The notes under the pieces are model-generated. The model saw only the letters and a program-made list of their open reading frames with translations, was not told the origin of the DNA and did not search any database. Source: Actinoplanes xinjiangensis (lineage in GTDB: Bacteria; Actinomycetota; Actinomycetes; Mycobacteriales; Micromonosporaceae). Taken from it: a DNA stretch of 64,000 bases. Positions 7,699-16,900 of this stretch are shown piece by piece (position 1 is the first letter of the stretch; each line of letters starts with the position of its first letter). A program made the position numbers and the translations under genes. The stretch lies in the NCBI RefSeq assembly GCF_003148685.1, contig NZ_QGGR01000035.1, forward strand, positions 38,625-102,624, written 5' to 3'.

Positions 7699-8700
7699 TC
7701 AGCCGGGTTCGGACTCGTGACCCGCCGGGTGCGAGCGCAGCAGCCCGTCGTAGGCGCGGACCGCGGTGATGTCGCCGGTGATGACACGATGGATCGTCCG
7801 GGTGATGGGCATCGACAGGCCGTGCCGGTCGGCCAGCTGGACCGCGGCGTGCACCGTCTTCACCCCCTCGGCCACCTGCCCCATCTCGGCGAGGATCTCG
7901 TCCAGGGTGCGGCCGCGGCCGAGCTGCTCGCCGACGTGCCGGTTGCGGCTGTGCGGGCTGATGCACGTCGCCACCAGGTCGCCCATGCCGGCCAGCCCGG
8001 CCAGCGTGCTCGGCTCACCGCCCATCACGACGGCCAGGGTGGTCAGCTCGGCGAGCCCGCGGGAGATCACCCCGGCCCGGGTGTTGTCGCCGACGCCGAG
8101 GCCCTGCGCGATCCCGGTGGCGATGGCGACGACGTTCTTCAGCGCCCCGCCGACCTCGCAGCCGATCACGTCGTGGTTGGTGTAGACGCGCAGCAGGCCA
8201 CGCCGGAACACCCGCTGGATCTCGGTGGCGACGGTGAGGTCCTCGGTGGCGATGACGGTCGCGGCCGCCATCCCGGCCATGATCTCCTTGGCCAGGTTCG
8301 GCCCGGTGAGCGCGGCCGCGGGATGTCCCGGCAGCACCTCCTTGATCACCTCGGTCATCCGCAGCAGCGAGTCGCGTTCCAGGCCCTTGCTGAGGCTGAC
8401 CACCGGGATCCACGGGTGCAGGTCCGGCCGGACCTGCTTGAGGGTGTCGCGGAACGCCCCGGTCGGCACTCCGACGACCAGCAGCTCGGCGTGCGCGGCC
8501 GCCTCGGCGAGGTCGGAGGTGGCCCGCAGCCGGTCCGGGAGCGGGAAGCCGGCGAGGTAGCGCTCGTTGGTGTGCTTGGCGTTGATCTCCTCGGCGGTGG
8601 CCGGGTTGCGCGCCCAGATCAACGACTCATGATCCCGGCGGGTGAGAACAGAGGCGACCGTGGTTCCCCACGAGCCGGCACCCAGCACGGTGATCCGCAT
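7699..8700 (-). CDS. gpsA: Glycerol-3-phosphate dehydrogenase [NAD(P)+]
   Basis: 333 residues. It reduces dihydroxyacetone phosphate to sn-glycerol-3-phosphate for phospholipid synthesis. It has an N-terminal Rossmann motif (VLGAGSWGTTVA, residues 5-16), VSLSKGLE, ALTGPNLAKEIM, the catalytic Lys in GGALKNVVAIATG, and AGMGDLVATCISPHSRNRHVGEQLGRG. Complete and of normal length. Its 196-bp upstream region is shared with the divergent MFS gene. Confidence 0.97.
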   Translation of the reverse strand: MRITVLGAGSWGTTVASVLTRRDHESLIWARNPATAEEINAKHTNERYLAGFPLPDRLRATSDLAEAAAHAELLVVGVPTGAFRDTLKQVRPDLHPWIPVVSLSKGLERDSLLRMTEVIKEVLPGHPAAALTGPNLAKEIMAGMAAATVIATEDLTVATEIQRVFRRGLLRVYTNHDVIGCEVGGALKNVVAIATGIAQGLGVGDNTRAGVISRGLAELTTLAVVMGGEPSTLAGLAGMGDLVATCISPHSRNRHVGEQLGRGRTLDEILAEMGQVAEGVKTVHAAVQLADRHGLSMPITRTIHRVITGDITAVRAYDGLLRSHPAGHESEPG

Positions 8701-8809
8701 GTGGTGGCCCTTCCTTAGGCACGCACGTCACCCGGCCGACGGGCCGGCGGCAGCCGCGGTGGACCCCGGCGCGAGTTGAGAATACGACCGCCCGCACACC
8801 CTCTAAAGC

Positions 8810-8822
8810 ATCCTAGGAGGAT
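8810..8822. promoter_or_regulatory. Small inverted repeat in the gpsA-MFS intergenic region
   Basis: ATCCT-AGG-AGGAT is a perfect 5-3-5 dyad 74 bp before the MFS start, in an AT-richer stretch. It could be an operator for the transporter, but it is short and no adjacent regulator gene points to it. Confidence 0.25.
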
Positions 8823-8895
8823 AGTTTGGTCGCCCCTCCGACAGAAATCGACGGATGACAATATTGGCCGCTACAGTCGGCGGCGGGGGTGAACA

Positions 8896-10029
8896 GTGCG
8901 GGCGACTCGGGCGATCAGTCTCGTGTTCGCCGGGAGCGGGGCGACGCAGGCGTCCTGGATGTCCCGGCTTCCCGCGGTCCTCGACCAGACCCACACCGAC
9001 GTCGTACGCCTCAGCGCCGGCCTCGTGATGTTGGGCATCGGCACCCTGACCGCGATGGCCCTGACCGGCCCCGCCGTCGCCCGCCTCGGCAGCCGGCCGG
9101 TCGTCGTCGCCGGATTCGCGCTGACCATGCTGTCGCTGATCGCGATCGCGGTGGCACACTCGCCGGCGACGTTGACCGCGGCCATGCTCGGCATGGGCGT
9201 CGGCGGTGGCGTCTGGGACGCGGGTATGAACATGCAGGCCTCGGCCCTCGAGCGCGATCACAGCGCGCACCTGATGAGCCGCTGCCACGGCTGGTGGAGC
9301 ATCGGCAGCATGGCGGCCGCGGGCGTGGGTGCGGCCGCGGCGGCGCTCTCGATCGGCCTGCTGCCGCACCTGATCGCGGTCCTCCTGGTCACCGCCGTGC
9401 TGTTCGGCCGCGGGGTCACCACGTTCGGCGGGTCCGCCGGCACCGGGCCGGGCGCTTCGGGGACGGGCCGCCGGTCACCGGTCCGGCGGCTTGCGGCGAT
9501 CGGCACGCTGCTGTTCTGCGGCGCGGTGGTGGAGGGCGCCGCCGGCGACTGGCTGGCCGTCTACCTCCATCAGGACCGGGAGCTCACCCATGCCGGGGCG
9601 GCCCTGTGGTACACCCTGTTCGTGACCGCGATGGCGGCCGGCCGGCTGATCGCGGACCGGCCGCACCGGCGTTTCGGTGCCGCCGGGCTGGTCCGCACCG
9701 GCGCCGTCGTCACGGCCCTGAGCATCGTCCTGGTGATCGCCGGCCCCACCGGCTCCTGGCTCCACCTGGCGGCGCTGGGCTGGGGTGTCGGGATCTGCTG
9801 GGTGTTCCCGGCCGCCCTGAGCGCGACCGGTAACGTCGCGCCGCCGTCGGCGGTCGCGACGATGACCGCCATCGGCTACAGCGCCAGCGTCGCCGGCCCG
9901 CTGGTCATCGGCCGACTGGCGCACTCCGCCGGGCTGGAGGCCGCGATATCCGCCATGCTGCCGCTGGTGCTGGCGGTGGCGTTGTTCGCTCCGGCTCTGA
10001 CCGGCGCCGACCCCGACCCGCCGACATGA
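8896..10029 (+). CDS. MFS transporter
   Basis: 377 residues starting at GTG 8896. About 12 hydrophobic segments are visible. The N-terminus (FAGSGATQASWMSRLPAVLDQ) and the LGSRPVVVAGF and GMNMQASALERDHSAHLMSRCHGWWSIGSMAAAG segments resemble the YbjJ-like/fucose-permease-like branch of the major facilitator superfamily. The substrate is not predictable. The last 125 bp overlap, tail to tail, the 3' end of the glycosyltransferase-like gene on the minus strand. Confidence 0.88.
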   Translation: MRATRAISLVFAGSGATQASWMSRLPAVLDQTHTDVVRLSAGLVMLGIGTLTAMALTGPAVARLGSRPVVVAGFALTMLSLIAIAVAHSPATLTAAMLGMGVGGGVWDAGMNMQASALERDHSAHLMSRCHGWWSIGSMAAAGVGAAAAALSIGLLPHLIAVLLVTAVLFGRGVTTFGGSAGTGPGASGTGRRSPVRRLAAIGTLLFCGAVVEGAAGDWLAVYLHQDRELTHAGAALWYTLFVTAMAAGRLIADRPHRRFGAAGLVRTGAVVTALSIVLVIAGPTGSWLHLAALGWGVGICWVFPAALSATGNVAPPSAVATMTAIGYSASVAGPLVIGRLAHSAGLEAAISAMLPLVLAVALFAPALTGADPDPPT

Positions 10030-11128
10030 CGCTGGTCAGCCCGAAGCCGCGGACGGCGGCACGGACCACCTCCGGGCCACCGGCACCCTCGGCGCGCCGG
10101 GGCAACTCCGCCATGAAGTCGCGCCAGGTCTTCCGGTCGTTCTGCCACGCTTCGAGGTAGTGGACGCACGCCTCGGGCCGGATGTACCGCAGCCGGCCCT
10201 TCGCCGCCGCCAGTGCCTCGCGCATCGGTCCACCGACCCGGCTGTCCCGGTCGATCCGATTCTCGATCTCCTCGATCAGGCGCAGGCGTGCCGCCAGGAA
10301 GCTGCTCCAGTAGTCCGTCCCCGCGGTGATCGGCAGACGGCGATCGAGCCGGGCGAAGACCCCCTCGGCCAGGACGTCGCCGAACTCCTCCCGGCGGGCC
10401 CGGCTCGGATCGGCAAACGGGTCGTAGGCCTGTTGCAGCGCCCGGCCCACCTGGCAGACCGGGCGGAGGCCGGCATCGTCGAGCAGGAAGAACCAGTCCT
10501 CGTTGTAGATCTCCGGAAAGAACGAGTCGATCCGGTCCGCCGGTACCGCCAGGGCACCGCCGCCGATGAAGGTGTCCTGCTGGTCGTCGCCGGTCTCCCG
10601 GTTGGCATGGCACACCACGGAGTTGTCGGGATAACCACCGATCTTCAGCCCCACACCGTCGTGGGTGTCGAGCAGGGCGGCGGCCCGCTCCAGATCGGCG
10701 GCGTCCGGCACGGTGATGTCGTCGTCCAGGAAGACGACGGTGCGCCACCCGGACATCCGGGCGAGGACCAGGCCGAGGTTGCGCTTGGCGCTGGTGTCGG
10801 CCCGGCGTTGCAGGCGTGACCCGCCGAGCACCGTCGAGGTCTCCAGCGCCGGCAGTCCCGGCACCCCGGCGTGCGGGAAGTCGACCGCGATCACCCTGAG
10901 CGTCGACATGCGGGCCAGGCAGTCGATCACCGGCCGCGCACGGGAGCGCCCGCTGCACAGCACCAGCAGCGTGGCACCGAGCAGTGCGGCCAGCCGCCCG
11001 GCCTGGACGAGGGAGAACTCCGACCGGACGCTGGGAACGATGATCGCGTCCACCGCCACACGCCGGTCCCCCGGCACCGGCGGCCGGATCAGACCGCGAT
11101 GGGAACGGTGATGCCCGACCTCGCTCAT
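9905..11128 (-). CDS. Glycosyltransferase-like protein (GT-A type, DDD motif)
   Basis: 407 residues from the ATG at 11128. A GT2-like nucleotide-sugar domain is suggested by the N-terminal beta-alpha pattern (AIIVPSVRS), RNLGLVLARMSGW, then TVVFLDDDITV with three aspartates (135-137) where GT-A enzymes carry the DxD metal site. Later segments GGGALAVPADRI, IYNEDWFFLLDD and KGRLRYIRPEACVHYLEAWQNDRKTW support a complete domain. The Arg/Pro-rich C-terminal tail (~35 residues) overlaps the convergent MFS gene and may be a run-on. The start overlaps the stop of the HTH gene by ATGA, so translation is coupled. The acceptor and sugar are unknown. Confidence 0.8.
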   Translation of the reverse strand: MSEVGHHRSHRGLIRPPVPGDRRVAVDAIIVPSVRSEFSLVQAGRLAALLGATLLVLCSGRSRARPVIDCLARMSTLRVIAVDFPHAGVPGLPALETSTVLGGSRLQRRADTSAKRNLGLVLARMSGWRTVVFLDDDITVPDAADLERAAALLDTHDGVGLKIGGYPDNSVVCHANRETGDDQQDTFIGGGALAVPADRIDSFFPEIYNEDWFFLLDDAGLRPVCQVGRALQQAYDPFADPSRARREEFGDVLAEGVFARLDRRLPITAGTDYWSSFLAARLRLIEEIENRIDRDSRVGGPMREALAAAKGRLRYIRPEACVHYLEAWQNDRKTWRDFMAELPRRAEGAGGPEVVRAAVRGFGLTSVMSAGRGRRRSEPERTTPPPAPAAAWRISRPPARRSAPVGR

Positions 11129-12237
11129 GCCTCGATCACGGGCGGCCACTCGTGCAGCCGTTCATCGTCCTGCGTCCAGTCGGGTGTCACCACGGTTCCG
11201 TTCGGATTGATCCGGACGCGCATCAGGATGCTGAACGCGGAGGCGTCCGGAAAGCGCTGCCGGATGAAATTCTCGTTTCGGTCCCGAAACTTCGCATCGG
11301 TCAACGCGCGGACCGCGCCGTACGTTCCGCGCCCGAACATGCCATTACACAATGTCACTGTTCGTCGGGAGTTGTACGGACTTTTCCCCCGGAAGAAATG
11401 GGCGACGTCCTCCAGGAGCATCCCGTTGGCCGCGTCCAGCACAGGCTCGAAGGTCCGGCCCTCCGCGGTCGAGAAGCAGCCGGCGTCCTCGTCGTGGGGC
11501 CGCACCTGCTGGCTGATCGGAAGTTCGAGCCGCCGGGTGATGTCCCGGTTCACCGCATTCCAGTCCACGCCGCCGATCAGCACGAGATGCGAGGTGAAGT
11601 CGTCCTCCTCCATCTCCTCGGAACGGCAGATGCGCACGTCGGCCGCCGGGTTCACCGCCCGGATGTGCCCGTGGACCTCCAGGAGCGCATCGAGGTCGGC
11701 CAGACTGTAGGAGCGGACGTAGTCGGGATCCTTGGTGTCGGTGAACGGCATCCGCTCGCGGAACCGTTTCGGCAGGCTCCCGCTGACGATGATGATCGGC
11801 CGCTGGTCCGGGAAATACCAGGTGCCGCTGCCGGTCACGCCGCCTTCCGGCCCGGTCGCGGTCGCCCACGCCGGCTCGTGCTCGGTGGACTCACCGTCGG
11901 TGAAGCGCAGGCTGAACAACTCGGAGTGCAACCTGTCCCGCTCCTGCCGCTCCTCGTCGGTCAGATCATGCTCGCTGAGCAGCCGGGCGGGCCCGGACTC
12001 GACGGACCGCCGGGTGGCGAAGAACATCGCGTATCCGGCCAGCCGGCTGGCCGGTGGCAGGGCGGGATTGCGGATCGACTCCCAGGACGAGATCAGCGAC
12101 AGGCTCAGCGGCCCGTGCTCACCGCCGAGCGCCTCGGCGATCTGGTGCTGGGTGATCTTCAGATCCGGCCAGTGCTCGGTACGCAACTTGCGCAGACGCC
12201 GAGCGAGGCGCGCGCTTTCGGGCACTCCCGGCTGCAT
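11125..12237 (-). CDS. HTH (XRE) protein with C-terminal Rossmann-like sensor domain
   Basis: 370 residues. Residues ~10-70 are an XRE-type helix-turn-helix (KITQHQIAEALGGEHGPLSLSLISSWE). The ~270-residue remainder is a conserved actinobacterial domain with a Rossmann-like start (GTWYFPDQRPIIIVSGSLP), SLADLDALLEVHGHIRAVNPAADV, LVLIGGVDWNAVNRDI and VTLCNGMFGRGTYGAVRALTD. Its ligand is unknown. The ATG at 12237 is preferred over the GTG at 12252 because AAGGA lies 7 nt upstream of it. It is translationally coupled to the glycosyltransferase-like gene, and palindromic sites lie just upstream. Confidence 0.8.
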   Translation of the reverse strand: MQPGVPESARLARRLRKLRTEHWPDLKITQHQIAEALGGEHGPLSLSLISSWESIRNPALPPASRLAGYAMFFATRRSVESGPARLLSEHDLTDEERQERDRLHSELFSLRFTDGESTEHEPAWATATGPEGGVTGSGTWYFPDQRPIIIVSGSLPKRFRERMPFTDTKDPDYVRSYSLADLDALLEVHGHIRAVNPAADVRICRSEEMEEDDFTSHLVLIGGVDWNAVNRDITRRLELPISQQVRPHDEDAGCFSTAEGRTFEPVLDAANGMLLEDVAHFFRGKSPYNSRRTVTLCNGMFGRGTYGAVRALTDAKFRDRNENFIRQRFPDASAFSILMRVRINPNGTVVTPDWTQDDERLHEWPPVIEA

Positions 12238-12251
12238 GAGTGAATCCTTCA

Positions 12252-12262
12252 CTGAACTTCAG
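12252..12262. promoter_or_regulatory. CTGAACTTCAG palindrome, copy 1
   Basis: CTGAA-C-TTCAG is a perfect 5-1-5 palindrome immediately upstream of the HTH gene's ribosome binding site. An identical 11-mer lies at 12403-12413. The pair is a good candidate operator for the HTH protein (autoregulation). Confidence 0.5.
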
Positions 12263-12277
12263 GCAATCCGTAGAGCC

Positions 12278-12297
12278 TAGGGGAAGCGCTTCCCCTA
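12278..12297. promoter_or_regulatory. Perfect 20-bp palindrome
   Basis: TAGGGGAAGCGCTTCCCCTA is a gapless 10+10 dyad 41 bp upstream of the HTH gene start. With no loop it is better explained as a protein-binding site than as a terminator. Confidence 0.55.
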
Positions 12298-12374
12298 CGG
12301 CCAGTACCGAACCGGAAACTATGCGCTCAATGCGGAACCGCGGGCGGAAGCGTGAGTGAAACCAGGGTTCAACC

Positions 12375-12404
12375 TTGCTTCATCCAACTACAGGCACCTA
12401 ACCT
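12375..12404 (+). promoter_or_regulatory. Possible plus-strand promoter
   Basis: TTGCTT (12375-12380), an 18-nt spacer and TAACCT (12399-12404) resemble a housekeeping promoter. The -10 element overlaps the second CTGAACTTCAG site by two bases. Only the terminator at 12456-12496 lies downstream on this strand before the next gene. Confidence 0.3.
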
Positions 12405-12413
12405 GAACTTCAG
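12403..12413. promoter_or_regulatory. CTGAACTTCAG palindrome, copy 2
   Basis: Identical to the site at 12252-12262, 151 bp away. A degenerate half (CTGAAGT, 12423-12429) follows. Its position over a possible plus-strand -10 element and transcription start suggests a repressor site. Confidence 0.5.
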
Positions 12414-12496
12414 TAAAGAGATCTGAAGTCACTTTCCGGCAAGAGTGACCGACGAGGTCCCGCGGCAGCCGAGGGGGCTGCCGCGGGACCCTTTTT
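12411..12496 (+). ncRNA. Possible small RNA ending in a strong terminator
   Basis: A candidate promoter at 12375-12404 and the intrinsic terminator at 12456-12496 would delimit a transcript of about 86 nt. No plus-strand gene ends between the MFS stop (10029) and this terminator, and no credible open frame lies inside the unit. Inferred only from promoter-like and terminator signals. Confidence 0.3.
12456..12496 (+). terminator. Strong rho-independent terminator
   Basis: GGTCCCGCGGCAGCC (12456-12470) pairs perfectly over 15 bp with GGCTGCCGCGGGACC (12476-12490) around a 5-nt loop and is followed by CTTTTT. The T-run fixes the direction as plus strand. It is the clearest intrinsic terminator in the window, yet it has no visible upstream gene on that strand. 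Confidence 0.9.
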
Positions 12497-12962
12497 CATG
12501 TTCGCCGGGCGGCGATCACACGTCAGCTGACTACCGAGCGTCACGCTAAATGGTATCGCTCCCACGCGGACGAACCGCAGGCGAGGCCGCGGGCAATCGA
12601 TCATGCTGGATGACCGGCGATCCGATCTTGCATGAACGCAACGTCATCGAAACAAACATCGCGGCCCCGGATCGAACACCGCACGACGGCGCCCGAGCCC
12701 GGCCCATAGCCTCTGAAGTGCGAAGATGCTGACATCAGGTCGTCGCACTTATCGCTTAGGGACCTTTACTTTCGTCGATGCGACGCATAGCTTGGTCCTA
12801 TCCAGCGAAAGTTATGGATTTCCTGAGCGTCAACGCGACATCACCCTCCCCTATCGACGGCGTGTCCTGTGGGACGTCCTCCCGCGACACTCCGTGATGT
12901 CGTGCTGCCGTCTCACGTGTGGATACGTGTGGATACCAGCAAGTACGAGTGGAAGGAGACGC
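12497..12962 (+). promoter_or_regulatory. Long 5' region of the laccase operon
   Basis: 466 bp without a convincing gene, with unusually AT-rich patches. It holds an inverted pair ACTTTCG (12768-12774) / CGAAAGT (12806-12812) enclosing CGTCG-ATG-CGACG (12773-12785), and a 10-bp tandem repeat CGTGTGGATA (12916-12935) 27 bp before the laccase start. It probably contains the operon promoter and a structured leader. No known copper-regulator box was recognised. Confidence 0.4.
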
Positions 12963-13967
12963 ATGGACGACGCCGTCCTCTCCCGCCGATCGCTGATCGC
13001 CACCGGTGCCGTCGGCCTCGCCGTACCCGCCATCGGGGCCGCCGTGGCGCTGACCGGCGGCGCGGCGAAAGCGGGGGCGACCCGGAAGATCACCATCTGG
13101 GCCGAGGCACTGCCCGGCGGGCTGTTCGGCTACGGGCTCGCGCCCGGGCAGGCCACCGTGCCCGGCCCGCTCCTCGAGATGTACGAGGGCGACACCCTCG
13201 AGATCACTCTGGTCAACACCACGAACCAGCGCCTGTCCATCCATGCGCACGGCGTCGACTACAGCACCACCTCGGACGGCAGCCCGCTGCACGGGTCGTA
13301 CAACAACCCGGGGGAGATCCGCACCTACGTGTGGCGGTCGCGGGAGATGTCCGCGGCGGCCGGGCGGCGGTTCATGCCGGGCAGCGCCGGCTACTGGCAC
13401 TACCACGATCACGCGATGGGCACCGACCACGGCACCGGCGGGGTGGCCAAGGGCCTCTACGGTGCTCTGATCGTGCGGCGGCGCGGCGACATCCTGCCGG
13501 ACAAGCAGTTCACCGTGGTCTTCCACGACATGACGATCAACAACAAGGCGGCCCCGAACACCCCGATGTTCGAGGCGAACCTCGGTCAGCGCGTCGAGTG
13601 GGTCGCCATCGGGCACGGCAACCTGTTCCACACCTTCCACCTGCACGCGCACCGCTGGGTCGACAACCGCACCGGCATGTTGGAGAGCGTCAGCGACCCG
13701 AGCCCGACGGTCGACAACAAGGATCTCAACCCGGGCAGTTCGTTCGGGTTCCAGGTGATCGCCGGCGAGGGCGTCGGCCCGGGTGCCTGGATGTACCACT
13801 GCCACGTGCAGAACCACTCCGACGGCGGCATGGCCGGGCTCTTCCTGGTCCGCAACGCCGACGGCAGCATGCCGCCGGGCGCCGAGGAGGCGATCCACCG
13901 ATTCCAGGGCCACGCACACACCACCACGTCGACAGACACCGACGACCATGGGGGGCACGGCGCATGA
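12963..13967 (+). CDS. Two-domain multicopper oxidase (small laccase type)
   Basis: 334 residues; the ATG at 12963 follows GGAAGGAGAC. A twin-arginine signal (SRRSLIATGAVGLAVPAIGA) indicates Tat export of the folded, copper-loaded enzyme. The four copper-binding motifs are intact: SIHAHGVDY, YWHYHDHAMG, HTFHLHAHRW and MYHCHVQNHSDGGM. Their order and the length match the homotrimeric two-domain laccases of streptomycetes (SLAC/EpoA type), which oxidise phenols or other donors and reduce O2 to water. A His/Asp-rich C-terminus (HAHTTTSTDTDDHGGHGA) may bind copper. The stop overlaps the next gene's start by ATGA. Confidence 0.95.
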   Translation: MDDAVLSRRSLIATGAVGLAVPAIGAAVALTGGAAKAGATRKITIWAEALPGGLFGYGLAPGQATVPGPLLEMYEGDTLEITLVNTTNQRLSIHAHGVDYSTTSDGSPLHGSYNNPGEIRTYVWRSREMSAAAGRRFMPGSAGYWHYHDHAMGTDHGTGGVAKGLYGALIVRRRGDILPDKQFTVVFHDMTINNKAAPNTPMFEANLGQRVEWVAIGHGNLFHTFHLHAHRWVDNRTGMLESVSDPSPTVDNKDLNPGSSFGFQVIAGEGVGPGAWMYHCHVQNHSDGGMAGLFLVRNADGSMPPGAEEAIHRFQGHAHTTTSTDTDDHGGHGA

Positions 13968-16900
13968 GATCACCAACCCATCGACTGGTACGCAGAACGC
14001 TGACCGCCGCCACCGCGGCACTCCTCGTCCTCACCGGATCAGCGCAGGTCACGACATCACCAGTGGCGGCGGCACCCACCGGGGCGGCGGCACCGCAGCA
14101 GTCGGTGCTGGTCTTCCACGGGGAGGCCGCCGAGCAGGACGACCCGGTCGCCAAGGCCGCGGCGACCATCGACGCGCTCGCGGACACGGCCGGGCTCACC
14201 ACCGTCGAGTCGACCGATCCCGCCGTGTTCACGCCCACCGGGCTGGCACCCCACCGGGCGGTGGTGTTCCTGTCCACGGCCGGCACCGTCCTGACCCGTG
14301 ATCAGGAGGGCGCGCTCCAGTCGTACATCAAGGCCGGTGGTGGTTTCGTCGGCATCGCCGACGCGGCCAAGGCGCAACTGGACTCGACGTGGTTCACCGG
14401 CCTGATCGGCACCCGCCCGGCCGGCTCGATCCCGGCCTCCGAGCCGGTCGCCAAGGTCACCGCGAGCGGCGAGAACCCGCCCAACGAGACCAAGGAGAAG
14501 CTCACCGACGGCGACACCGCCACGAAATGGCTGGTCCGCACGGCGACCGGCTGGGTGACCTACGAGCTGGCCGCCGCGAAGGCGATCACCGGGTACGCCC
14601 TCACGTCGGCCAACGACTTCCCCGGCCGTGACCCGAAGGACTGGACGCTGCAGGCCTCGGCCGACGGGCAGACCTGGACCGACGTGGACCGCCGGACCGG
14701 ACAGGCCTTCCCGGACCGGTTCCAGACCCGTCGTTTCGACCTGTCCGCGCCGCAGAACCTCCGGTTCTTCCGGCTGGAGATCACCGCCAACAACGGCGAA
14801 CCACTGATCCAGCTCGCCAATCTGCGGCTGTTCACCGCCGACGCCGTCACTCCCCCGCCCCCGGGCGTCAACCAGGCCGTCGTCGACGTGCTCGACACCC
14901 GGCACCCGGCCACCGCCGGTCTGCCGCGCACCGTCACCCGGTCGGACCGCTGGTACAACTGGGACCCGAACCCGCTGGGCACCGTGCACACCCTCGCCCA
15001 GGTCGAGGAACGCCACTACAACGCCGGGACCAGCGCCAACGGACCGTTCCACCCGGTCTCCTGGTGCCGTGACTACGACGGCGGCCGGTCCTTCTACACC
15101 GGCATGGGCCACACCGCGGGCAGCTACGACGAGGACGCCTTCCGTAAGCACCTGACCGGCGCCCTGAAGTGGGCCTCCGGCATCGTGCGTGGCGACTGCC
15201 AGGCCGGCATCGCCGCGAACTACCGCACCGAGCGGCTGACCGCGGCGAACCAGACCGGGCAACTCGACCAGATCGGCGAACCGCACGGCCTGACCATCGC
15301 CGCCGACGGCACCGTCTTCTACGTCGGCAAGGCCGCCTGCCCGAGCGGACCGGTGGTCAGCTGGGACGACCCGAAGGTCGGCCTGGGCTGCGGCACCATC
15401 CACTCCTGGAACCCGCGCACCAGACAGGTGAAACTGCTGACCACGCTGCCCGTGATGGGCAACCGGGGCAGCGGCACCGAGCTGGTGAAGAACGAGGAGG
15501 GCCTGCTCGGCATCGTGCCGGACCCGAAGTTCGCCGAGAACGGCTGGCTCTACGTCTACTGGATGCCGCACGACTCGGTCGACCGGACCAAACGGGTCGG
15601 GCAGCGGACCGTCAGCCGGTTCACCTACGACGCGCAGGCGCAGACCATCGACCAGGCCACCCGTAAGGACCTGCTGCAGTTCCCGGTGCAGATCCACAGC
15701 TGCTGCCACGCCGGTGGCGGCATGGCCTTCGACAAGCGGGGCAACCTCTACATCGGGTCCGGCGACAACAACTCGTCCGAGGGCTCGCAGGGCTACGCCG
15801 GCAACAACTGGACCCAGGAGTACGCCGGGATCTCGTTCCAGGACGCGCGGCGCACCTCGGGCAACACCAACGACCTGGCCGGGAAGATCATCCGCATCCA
15901 CCCGGAGGCGGACGGCACCTACACCATCCCCCCGGGCAACCTGTTCCCGCCGGGCACCGACAAGACCCGCCCGGAGATCTACGTGATGGGCGTCCGCAAC
16001 ATCGCCCGCCTCCAGATCGACCCGGAGACCGACTGGCTGACCGCCGGCTGGGTCGGCCCCGACGCCACGAACCCGAACCCGGAACTGGGCCCGGCGAAAT
16101 ACGAGACGGCCACCATCATCACCTCCGCCGGAAACCAGGGCTGGCCGTACTGCATGGGCAACCGGCAGCCGTACCGGGACCGCAGCAGCACCGACGCCAC
16201 CGTCCTGACCGGCTGGTACGACTGCGACAACCTGAAGAACACCTCACCGCGCAACACCGGCCTGACCGACATCCCGCCGGCCCGCGACAACATGATCTGG
16301 TACTCCCCCGGTGGCGGCGGCCCGGTCTTCCCGCCCCGCGCCGACGGCAGCGGCCTGCCCAGCTACGTCGCCGCCGACGCCGTCTACACCCAGCCGTACC
16401 TGCGCGGCGGCGGCCAGGCGGTGATGTCCGGCCCGACCTACCACCACGATCTGGCCGACCCGGCCAGCACCGTGAAGTGGCCGGTGTACTGGGACGACAA
16501 GTGGTTCATCGGCGACCAGTCGAACGCCGCCAACCGGGTGGCGGTCACCGTCGACCCGGCCGGGGTGCCGCAGCAGAAGCCGCCGCTGTTCGGTGAGACG
16601 CTGCGCGCCATCCTGCCCGCCGGCAACGCCGACAACCGGCTGATGAGCTGGATGGACGCCAAGTTCGGCCCGGACGGGGCGCTGTACCTGCTCGACTACG
16701 GCGGCGGCTTCTTCAGCCTGCACCCCGCGCAGAAACTGCTGCGGGTCGTCTACACCGGAGGGCCGGCCACCCCGGCACCGCAGGCCACGTCGGTCGCCGT
16801 GCAGAACAAGCCGCTGACGTACGCGTTCACCGGCTCCCGGTCCGGCGGGATCACCCACCGGTGGGAGTTCGGCGACGGCACCTCGTCCACCCTCGCCGAC

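Noticed and set aside
6489..7769. 426-codon plus-strand frame antisense to nadE and the YjbR-like gene
   Set aside because: The Arg/His-rich composition lacks any domain, while the opposite strand encodes clear conserved proteins.
12278..12297. Terminator for the HTH operon's upstream neighbour
   Set aside because: The dyad has no loop and no T-run and lies in the promoter region, so an operator is the better reading.
12550..12732. 60-codon plus-strand frame upstream of the laccase
   Set aside because: No ribosome binding site, no recognisable sequence and atypical composition; treated as leader or intergenic DNA.
14057..15901. 614-codon minus-strand frame inside the sugar dehydrogenase gene
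   Set aside because: Val/Gly/Arg-rich shadow of a recognised multidomain gene; no family features.
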